From Neobacillus mesonae (GTDB lineage Bacteria; Bacillota; Bacilli; Bacillales; Cytobacillaceae), in contig NZ_KV440949.1 in the NCBI RefSeq assembly GCF_001636315.1, forward strand, positions 3,962,973-4,026,972: a stretch of DNA of 64,000 bases. Direction: 5' to 3'. The translations under genes and the position numbers were made by a program. The notes under the pieces were generated by a model. It was not told where the DNA came from. It did not search any database and was given only the letters and a program-made list of their open reading frames with translations. Below, piece after piece: positions 58,703 to 64,000 of the stretch (position 1 is its first letter; each line of letters opens with the position of its first letter).

Positions 58703-59521
58703 ATGAACATGGGTTTAGTAAGACAAGGAATTAGTATTATCCACTTTGATGAAACGTATTTTGAACAACCAAAATTATTGCAGCATAGGCATGAAGACCT
58801 TGATTTTCGGCAAATGCAGCATGTAAATCTTTTTTGCGAGGATGATTCATTAGTCCTGTTAAAGCATCAGCTGCGAAGACGGAGGCAAAAGGGAATCACC
58901 TTCATTGGCAGCGGAAACTATCATTATATGAGCTTCCTGTTATTAAAAGAAATGACCAAACCATTCACCCTCGTTTTATTTGACAATCATCCTGATCTTG
59001 GTATGAATCAAAACCAAGATGAAAGTTTGCTTTCATGCGGTTCGTGGGTATCGTATGCCCTTGACGAAATTCCGTTATTACAGCAAGTTGTCATCATCGG
59101 ACCAACCACGATTTCACAAACTCACATCAATCATCCGCGAGTTGTCATCTTTCCGTTTGATGGCAGACATCATTATTCATTTAAATCAATTTTATCCGTC
59201 ATCCATACACAACATGTCTATATTAGTATTGATAAAGATGTACTAAATGCCGTTGAAGCCGCTACCAACTGGAACCAGGGGGTTATGAATCTTCAGATGC
59301 TGACTCAATATCTAGAAATGCTTGGCAAGCATAAACAAATTGAAGGGGTTGATATCTGCGGCGAAGAGCATATTTCTCCGGCTGATATGCTGCTGCCGGA
59401 CTATCAAGCGATGATTCAAAAAAATGAAAATGCAAACTTAACTATTTTAGATACATGTTTGAAAACAAGGGAACAGAAACAAAAGGGGCATAAACTCCTT
59501 TTGGATGGTAAAATTAGCTAA
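58703..59521 (+). CDS. Arginase/agmatinase superfamily protein
   Basis: A 272-residue protein of the ureohydrolase fold. The two manganese-binding segments are recognisable: LVLFDNHPDLG (DxHxD) and YISIDKDVL (DxD), with the first His in GSGNYHY. It is short for an arginase and diverged, so the substrate could be a guanidino or formimino compound, or a histone-deacetylase-like amide. ATG 58703 is four bases after AGGAG and ATG 58709 ten; either is possible. A Gfo/Idh/MocA gene follows within 26 nt, forming an apparent operon. Confidence 0.72.
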   Translation: MNMGLVRQGISIIHFDETYFEQPKLLQHRHEDLDFRQMQHVNLFCEDDSLVLLKHQLRRRRQKGITFIGSGNYHYMSFLLLKEMTKPFTLVLFDNHPDLGMNQNQDESLLSCGSWVSYALDEIPLLQQVVIIGPTTISQTHINHPRVVIFPFDGRHHYSFKSILSVIHTQHVYISIDKDVLNAVEAATNWNQGVMNLQMLTQYLEMLGKHKQIEGVDICGEEHISPADMLLPDYQAMIQKNENANLTILDTCLKTREQKQKGHKLLLDGKIS

Positions 59522-59546
59522 AGAAACATTTATTGGGGGGATGTTC

Positions 59547-60461
59547 GTGTTGAGAATTGGAGTAATTGGACTAGGGGATATCGCTCATAAGGCATATCTT
59601 CCGGTTTACAGTCAAATAAAGGATGTAGAATTTCATTTTACCACAAGGAGCCAGGAAAAGTTAAAAGAGATTGGCGGGCAATACCGATTTACCCATCTTC
59701 ATTCAAATTTGAATTCTCTGGTAAACAGCGGAATCATCGGGGCATTCGTTCACTCCTCGACATCATCACATGAAGAAATCCTCAGCTGGCTGCTGAACCG
59801 TGGCGTTCATGTATTTGTGGACAAGCCGATTACGGATTATTATGACGGGGCGAAAAGGCTTGTGGAACTGGCTGAAGAGAAGGGGCTTATTCTCATGACC
59901 GGGTTCAACCGTAGATATGCTCCTTCCTATAGGAGATTAAAGCAAATTGCACAGCCCAACATGGTCCTCGTACAAAAGAATCGAAAAAATCTTCCTGGGG
60001 AACCGAGGAACTTTATTTTTGATGATTTTATCCATGTTGTCGATACAATGCGTTATTTATCCCCCCATCCAATTGAGGAACTGCTGGTCAATGGCCGCCT
60101 TGAAAATGGCATCCTTTATCATGTGGTGGTTCAGTTTATTTCACAAGGTGGAACAGCGATTGGCATTATGAACCGAGACAATGGTACAAACGAAGAAATT
60201 GCTCAAGTAATGGGGCCGTTTGAGAAGGGGACGGTGTACAATGTTTCAGAAACCATCATATCCAAGGATATGGAAAACATTGAAATGCGGGGAAGCGATT
60301 GGGAGCCGACCTTAGTGAAACGGGGGTTTCAGCAGATGGTGGGCGATTTTATTGAGGCAGTCAAATCAAATTCCAGCCCGGAAATTACCGGATGGGATTC
60401 GCTCGAAACCCATGAAATTTGTGAAGAAATTATTACAAAATTAGCGGAACGAAACTTATGA
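59547..60461 (+). CDS. Gfo/Idh/MocA family oxidoreductase
   Basis: A 304-residue NAD(P)-dependent oxidoreductase. The Rossmann motif GVIGLGDIAHKAYLP is at the N-terminus, the EKP-type catalytic element appears as FVDKPITD, and the C-terminal domain contains FDDFIHVVDTMRYL, with the substrate-side His. The family acts on sugars, inositols and related compounds. GTG 59547 is six bases after GGGGGG; ATG 59541 and TTG 59550 are alternatives. It is cotranscribed with the arginase-family gene; what joint pathway they serve is not clear. Confidence 0.85.
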   Translation: MLRIGVIGLGDIAHKAYLPVYSQIKDVEFHFTTRSQEKLKEIGGQYRFTHLHSNLNSLVNSGIIGAFVHSSTSSHEEILSWLLNRGVHVFVDKPITDYYDGAKRLVELAEEKGLILMTGFNRRYAPSYRRLKQIAQPNMVLVQKNRKNLPGEPRNFIFDDFIHVVDTMRYLSPHPIEELLVNGRLENGILYHVVVQFISQGGTAIGIMNRDNGTNEEIAQVMGPFEKGTVYNVSETIISKDMENIEMRGSDWEPTLVKRGFQQMVGDFIEAVKSNSSPEITGWDSLETHEICEEIITKLAERNL

Positions 60462-60510
60462 AAAATGATTAAAATTTATTGAAGTTAATATTTGTTAAAT
60501 CAATAAAATT

Positions 60511-60574
60511 AAAAAAGGGAAGAGAAATTCTATCAGCCATGAAGCTAAATAGGATTTCTCTTCCTGTCGTTTTT
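60511..60574. terminator. Bidirectional terminator between oxidoreductase and peptide transporter
   Basis: GGAAGAGAAAT (60518-60528) pairs with ATTTCTCTTCC (60554-60564), with CTAT/ATAG extending inside. A-run 60511-60516 and TTTTT at 60570-60574 serve the two strands. Confidence 0.85.
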
Positions 60575-62069
60575 AACGGACACCTTTCATAAAGCTCTGA
60601 ATTTTCGGTGCAAGTGCAAATAGCACGATACTTAGGACGATGGAGGCACCGCCAATGACACCGAAGTACATCATTTCAGTTTGAGGTGTGTAAAATTTAA
60701 CGAGCTGTGCATTTACCGCTTGTGCTGCCGCATTGGATAAGAACCATAAGCTCATAGTTTGTGCGGCAAAGGCTTTTGGTGCTAATTTAGTGGTAGCAGA
60801 TAAGCCTACCGGCGATAAGCACAACTCACCGAGGACGCAGACAAAATAGCTGAGAACAAGCCATAATGGATTTACTAATGAATTTGTTCCGCCCAGGTAA
60901 GCAGGTAATAGGATAATTAGGAAGGACAAGCCTGAAAATAATAGCCCGAATGAGAATTTTTGCGGAATAGACGGTTCTCGTTTTCCTAATTTTACCCAAA
61001 GTATCGCAAATACAGGTGCTAGCGTGATAATAAATAATGGATTTAGTGATTGGAACCACGCCGGTGAAATATTAAACCCTGCGAAGTGAAGCTGTGTCCG
61101 CTTGTCCGCATAGTTTGCCAAAATCGTTGATCCCTGCTCTTGAATAGCCCAGAACATAACAGACGCAATAAATAATGGAATGTATGCAATAATTCTTGAA
61201 CGCTCTACAGCTGTTGTTTTAGGGCTGATATACATTCTTATGAAATAAATGGTTGGAATCAAAAGACCGAGAATACTGATGATGGTGATAAATACTGGGA
61301 ACGTTAAGATTCCCTTTGGAATCGTAATAGCACAAATAATGGCAATAATCACAATTGCTAATCCGAAATAAGTGAACACTTTTTTCTTTTCAGCAGGAGA
61401 TAATGGGTTTGCGACAATCGTTCCGGCGAGACCGAGATTTTTTTTCTTGGTTGCCATAAAAACAACTAATCCCAAAAACATACCGACAGCGGCGATCCCG
61501 AAGCCTAAGTGGAAGCTTGTATCCATAATCGTCTTAGAACCAACGATTAACGGGGCAAGGAAACCACCTAAGTTAATACCCATGTAAAAAATACTGAAAC
61601 CAGCATCACGGCGATTGTCTGATTCACTATACATATCACCAACAACGCTTGATACGTTTGGTTTTAATAATCCTGTACCGATAACAATCAATACCATTGA
61701 AACGAAGAAAAAGGCAATGTTTCCAGGAATGGCTAAAGCAATGTGACCAAGCATAATGAGAATCCCGCCATAAAAAACAGCTTTTGACGTACCAAAGACG
61801 CGGTCAGCCAGCCATCCGCCAATAATCCCGGACATATAAACAAGTGATCCGTAGATGGACATGATGGAAAGTGCCAAGGTCTGGTCCATCCCAAGGCCGC
61901 CCTTAGAGACTTCATAATACATATAGAAAACGAGGATTGCCCTCATTCCATAATAAGAAAAGCGCTCCCAAAATTCCGTGAAGAACAATGTAAATAGGCC
62001 TTTAGGGTGCCCGAAGAATCCTTTTTGAGGTACACTCTCCACAATTTTCTGTCTATTTATGTTCGACAT
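60573..62069 (-). CDS. dtpT: POT/PTR family di- and tripeptide:H+ symporter
   Basis: A 498-residue proton-coupled peptide transporter with about 14 helices. The PTR2 signatures are ERFSYYGMRAILVFYM (with the conserved ExxERFxYY type motif FTEFWERFSYYG) near the N-terminus and FSIFYMGINLGGFLAPLIVG. It imports di- and tripeptides, complementing the secreted peptidases of this window. AAAGGAGGAG lies nine bases before the ATG. It is monocistronic. Confidence 0.95.
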   Translation of the reverse strand: MSNINRQKIVESVPQKGFFGHPKGLFTLFFTEFWERFSYYGMRAILVFYMYYEVSKGGLGMDQTLALSIMSIYGSLVYMSGIIGGWLADRVFGTSKAVFYGGILIMLGHIALAIPGNIAFFFVSMVLIVIGTGLLKPNVSSVVGDMYSESDNRRDAGFSIFYMGINLGGFLAPLIVGSKTIMDTSFHLGFGIAAVGMFLGLVVFMATKKKNLGLAGTIVANPLSPAEKKKVFTYFGLAIVIIAIICAITIPKGILTFPVFITIISILGLLIPTIYFIRMYISPKTTAVERSRIIAYIPLFIASVMFWAIQEQGSTILANYADKRTQLHFAGFNISPAWFQSLNPLFIITLAPVFAILWVKLGKREPSIPQKFSFGLLFSGLSFLIILLPAYLGGTNSLVNPLWLVLSYFVCVLGELCLSPVGLSATTKLAPKAFAAQTMSLWFLSNAAAQAVNAQLVKFYTPQTEMMYFGVIGGASIVLSIVLFALAPKIQSFMKGVR

Positions 62070-62265
62070 TAAATTTTCTCCTCCTTTTGTTATTCTATAA
62101 TACTTTTATATTTTAGAATCGTCAAAAACTTTTTTAAAAGTTATAAGTTGTTGGTTGGAGAAAATATTGATTTATCAATGTTTTAAGGAGTTTGAGGGAG
62201 GAAAAGAAAGTTTTTTCAAAATAATAATTGTTTTCCGAATCACACAACATCCGAATGAAATAATA

Positions 62266-62304
62266 GAAAAAAAGAAACCAAGCTGCCTTTAAAACAGCCT
62301 GGTT
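62266..62304 (-). terminator. Intrinsic terminator of the DoxX gene
   Basis: AACCAAGCTG (62276-62285) pairs with CAGCCTGGTT (62295-62304), one mismatch. On the minus strand it is followed by TTTCTTTTTTT. Confidence 0.8.
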
Positions 62305-62315
62305 CTATATAAAAA

Positions 62316-62678
62316 CTAAGGATATCGATTATAAAGGATGAGTAATAAAACTAACATGACTATGTCTAATTTGGCATTAAAGGCAAATTGCAGCAAGCCT
62401 GTATTGACGATAGGCAGCTTCGTTATCATGATTGCTGCAATCATGATCGCAATTAACGGGATTGCCGCTGTTTTAACTGATTTATTAAGCAAAATAAAAA
62501 TTCCGCAGCCAATTTCAAGAATGATCACCAATTTTAGCATCAACTCCGGATACGGCAGGCCTAAACCAAGAAAATGATTGGCTGTTTCAGTATGAACCAA
62601 TTTCATCAAACCTGAAACAATAAAAACATAAGCAACTGCATAACGAATAAGCTTCATCGTTGATAAAGAAGCACCCAT
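62316..62678 (-). CDS. DoxX family small membrane protein
   Basis: A 120-residue protein with four membrane helices and the DoxX pattern (VAYVFIVSGLMKLVH; GLGLPYPELMLKLVIILEIGCGIFIL). DoxX-like proteins are often tied to redox or thiosulfate metabolism, but the function of this subtype is not known. ATG 62678 is 13 bases from AAGGGGG, a long spacing; ATG 62657 (MKLIRY) has no ribosome binding site. The frame also runs up to 62780 through a repeat, without support. Confidence 0.75.
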   Translation of the reverse strand: MGASLSTMKLIRYAVAYVFIVSGLMKLVHTETANHFLGLGLPYPELMLKLVIILEIGCGIFILLNKSVKTAAIPLIAIMIAAIMITKLPIVNTGLLQFAFNAKLDIVMLVLLLILYNRYP

Positions 62679-62747
62679 GTCGTTTGTCCAACCCCCTTTG
62701 TACAACTGTATGCGGACTGGGGGACAAACAATACCAAAAAATACAAT

Positions 62748-62760
62748 GGTGTCAGGCACC
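62748..62760. repeat. Dispersed GGTGTCAGGCACC palindrome
   Basis: GGTGTC-A-GGCACC, one mismatch from a perfect palindrome, followed by CATTTTTTT. It lies in the divergent control region between doxX and the MerR gene. Confidence 0.7.
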
Positions 62761-62788
62761 CATTTTTTTAAAATAGGCAAAATAGTCG

Positions 62789-62819
62789 TTGACCTTGACG
62801 CTGCGTAAAGGTGTATCGT
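62789..62819 (+). promoter_or_regulatory. MerR-type promoter with 19-bp spacer and operator dyad
   Basis: TTGACC (62789-62794), 19-bp spacer, TATCGT (62814-62819). The spacer contains the dyad ACCTT (62792-62796) / AAGGT (62808-62812) around GACGCTGCG. A lengthened spacer with a central dyad is the hallmark of MerR-activated promoters, so the regulator gene is probably self-activated. Confidence 0.7.
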
Positions 62820-62844
62820 TGGTTATAGAGGAGGTGATGATCTG

Positions 62845-63606
62845 ATGGAATATACAGTGCAGAAGCTGGCATCTTTGGCAGGGGTGAGCAGCAGAACTCT
62901 TCGGTATTATGATGAAATTGGGATTCTGAAGCCGGCTAGAATTAATTCGTCGGGATACCGGATCTATGGTCAAGCAGAAGTGGACCAGCTGCAGCAAATT
63001 CTTTTCTATCGTGAATTAGGCATAGGATTAGAAGATATCAAGTTAATCATTACAAATCCCTCCTTTGATGCTAGAAAGGCACTTACAGAACATCGGCAAA
63101 AGCTCATTGAAAAGCGGGAACAATTAAATTTATTAATTGCGAATGTTGAGAAGACAATCGCTTATAAAGAAGGGAGAATGGAAATGTCTGATAAAGAAAA
63201 ATTCGAAGGCTTTAAGAAGAAAATGATAGATGAAAATGAGGAAAAGTATGGAAGGGAAATTCGTGAAAAATACGGAAATGAGACGATGAACCGTTCAAAT
63301 GCCCAACTTCAAAACATGACAAAGAAGGAATATGAAGAGGTTACAGCCCTTGCTGAACAGGTAACGAAAACACTTGCGGAAGCCATGAAAACGGGTAACC
63401 CTGCATGCGACCTTGCGCAAAAAGCAGCAGAACTACACAAGAAATGGCTCACTTATTACTGGCATGAATATAGCAAGGAAGCCCATGCAGGACTCGCCCA
63501 AATGTATGTAGACGATGAAAGATTTAAAGCCTACTACGACAAGGAACAACCCGGAACAGCCGAATTCCTTAGAGATGCCATCCTTATTTATACAAGCAAG
63601 GCTTAA
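62845..63606 (+). CDS. MerR family regulator with TipAS domain (Mta/TipA-like)
   Basis: A 253-residue activator. The N-terminal winged helix (about 1-70) reads YTVQKLASLAGVSSRTLRYYDEIGIL, followed by a dimerisation coiled coil (about 80-115) and a C-terminal TipAS domain (about 135-250) that binds thiopeptides and other hydrophobic drugs in TipA and Mta. GAGGTGATG lies before the ATG. Its own promoter has the 19-bp spacer expected for self-activation. The adjacent divergent doxX gene lacks a visible copy of the dyad, so other targets are elsewhere. Confidence 0.9.
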   Translation: MEYTVQKLASLAGVSSRTLRYYDEIGILKPARINSSGYRIYGQAEVDQLQQILFYRELGIGLEDIKLIITNPSFDARKALTEHRQKLIEKREQLNLLIANVEKTIAYKEGRMEMSDKEKFEGFKKKMIDENEEKYGREIREKYGNETMNRSNAQLQNMTKKEYEEVTALAEQVTKTLAEAMKTGNPACDLAQKAAELHKKWLTYYWHEYSKEAHAGLAQMYVDDERFKAYYDKEQPGTAEFLRDAILIYTSKA

Positions 63607-63624
63607 AATAATAATATTATTTTG

Positions 63625-63675
63625 GTGCCTGACACCGTTGTGGATAACTCAGTTATCCACAACGGTGTCAGGCAC
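63625..63675. repeat. Perfect 25-bp-arm palindrome of the GGTGTCAGGCAC family enclosing two DnaA boxes
   Basis: Positions 63625-63649 and 63651-63675 are perfect reverse complements around a single C. The outer part is the dispersed GTGCCTGACACC element; the inner part reads TGTGGATAA (63639-63647) and TTATCCACA (63653-63661), two inverted consensus DnaA boxes. TCTTTTTTT follows, so it should also terminate the MerR transcript. Confidence 0.92.
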
Positions 63676-63734
63676 TCTTTTTTAGGTATTTATTACTGGG
63701 TGATAGGTACCTTTTTTAATATTTATAACCAAGT

Positions 63735-63763
63735 TTGAGTTTTTTTAGAAATGATAGTATGAT
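63735..63763 (+). promoter_or_regulatory. Candidate promoter of the oligopeptide ABC operon
   Basis: TTGAGT (63735-63740), 17-bp spacer, TATGAT (63758-63763), with TATAAT overlapping at 63763-63768. It lies about 70 nt before the GTG start. Confidence 0.4.
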
Positions 63764-63839
63764 ATAATTGTCATAATATTTATTATTTTGTAATATTTTT
63801 TTACAATGTTAGATTAATAACGATTAGGTAGGTGTAAAT

Positions 63840-64000
63840 GTGAATAATGAACCTATTCTACAAATAAAAGATTTAAGGATTTCCTTTCAATCTGGGAAGA
63901 AGTTCCTGCCGGCGGTGGATGGGATCAGCTTTGAACTAAGAGAGGGAGAAATTCTTGGAATCGTTGGAGAATCCGGGAGCGGTAAAAGTGTTACCTCACT
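63840..64000 (+). CDS. Oligopeptide/dipeptide ABC transporter ATP-binding protein (partial, 3' end missing)
   Basis: The first 53 codons of an OppD/DppD-type ATPase run off the right edge. Visible are the LQIKDLRISF start, the VDGISFELREGEILGIVGE segment and Walker A GESGSGKS. The GTG start follows GGTAGGTG by six bases. It probably opens a peptide or nickel-type importer operon, which would add to the peptide-use theme (secreted M28 and M14 peptidases and DtpT). The substrate cannot be deduced from this portion. Confidence 0.85.
   Translation, partial: MNNEPILQIKDLRISFQSGKKFLPAVDGISFELREGEILGIVGESGSGKSVTS

Noticed and set aside
1..64000. CRISPR arrays, tRNA or rRNA genes, prophage or transposase genes
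   Set aside because: No direct-repeat/spacer arrays, cloverleaf ends in CCA, rRNA-conserved blocks, integrases or transposases were seen on reading both strands and the translations.

Overview
The window reads as chromosomal DNA of a low-GC, endospore-forming Gram-positive bacterium of the family Bacillaceae (Bacillus/Neobacillus-like). Supporting signs are a CotF-type spore coat protein, a Gly/Tyr-rich coat-like peptide, B. subtilis-type control sites (cre, WalR box, PurBox, Fnr-like box), strong AGGAGG-type ribosome binding sites, frequent TTG and GTG starts, and a compensated-osmolyte (OpuA) transporter. I see no rRNA, tRNA, prophage, insertion sequence or CRISPR array. The species cannot be fixed from this sequence alone.

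Layout. 1-5.1 kb: end of a betaine/choline-type binding protein, a coat protein, a secreted M14 carboxypeptidase, a Cys-motif orphan protein with a decayed paralogue 840 bp away, a cold-shock protein and a DUF1456 protein. 5.2-11.5 kb: a monocarboxylate-transport island, SSS symporter - LytS-type kinase - LytTR regulator, then DUF485 protein - second SSS symporter. The promoter of the second transporter carries three direct repeats at exact 21-bp spacing (predicted LytTR operator) and a cre site. 12-15 kb: OpuA ATPase and a fused permease/binding protein. 15-25 kb: lipoprotein, isolated divergent PurC, branched-chain aminotransferase, CwlO-like endopeptidase under a WalR box, an SDR, a secreted M28 peptidase, a 783-residue two-domain isoprenoid synthase, and a secreted purine nucleosidase behind a PurBox pair. 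25-31 kb: PucR-type regulator divergent from an M20 amidohydrolase, then a second M28 peptidase. 31-34.8 kb: tetR-MFS drug efflux operon with three operators, a histidine-kinase remnant, and a FetAB-like pair. 34.8-40 kb: amino acid permease under a glycine riboswitch, a metal-linked YcgR/YcgQ pair and a second M20 amidohydrolase.

40-45.5 kb holds the most striking operon: DabB/MpsA, DabA/MpsB, MpsC and a shrunken carbonic-anhydrase-fold protein without zinc ligands. It lies behind two promoters and a long leader with a strong terminator-like hairpin, and is probably a regulated bicarbonate/CO2 uptake system. It is followed by a histidine kinase fused to an RsbR/STAS module. 47.5-51.1 kb: a ba3-type cytochrome oxidase (subunits IIa, II, I), Sco and a Met/His-rich membrane protein, with an Fnr-like box upstream. 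51-64 kb: two unknown envelope proteins, an Xre/TPR regulator divergent from an MFS exporter with paired palindromic operators, NAD(P)HX repair enzyme, a class-V PLP enzyme lacking the desulfurase cysteine, an arginase-family protein plus Gfo/Idh/MocA oxidoreductase, a POT peptide transporter, DoxX, a MerR/TipA regulator with a 19-bp-spacer promoter, and the start of an oligopeptide ABC ATPase.

Two families of dispersed palindromes run through the window. One has the core GGGACNGTT...AACNGTCCC; the other has the core GGTGTCNGNCACC. They mostly sit just after genes, where they probably act as terminators; one copy encloses two inverted consensus DnaA boxes. Starts were chosen by ribosome binding site and are often internal to the longest open frame.
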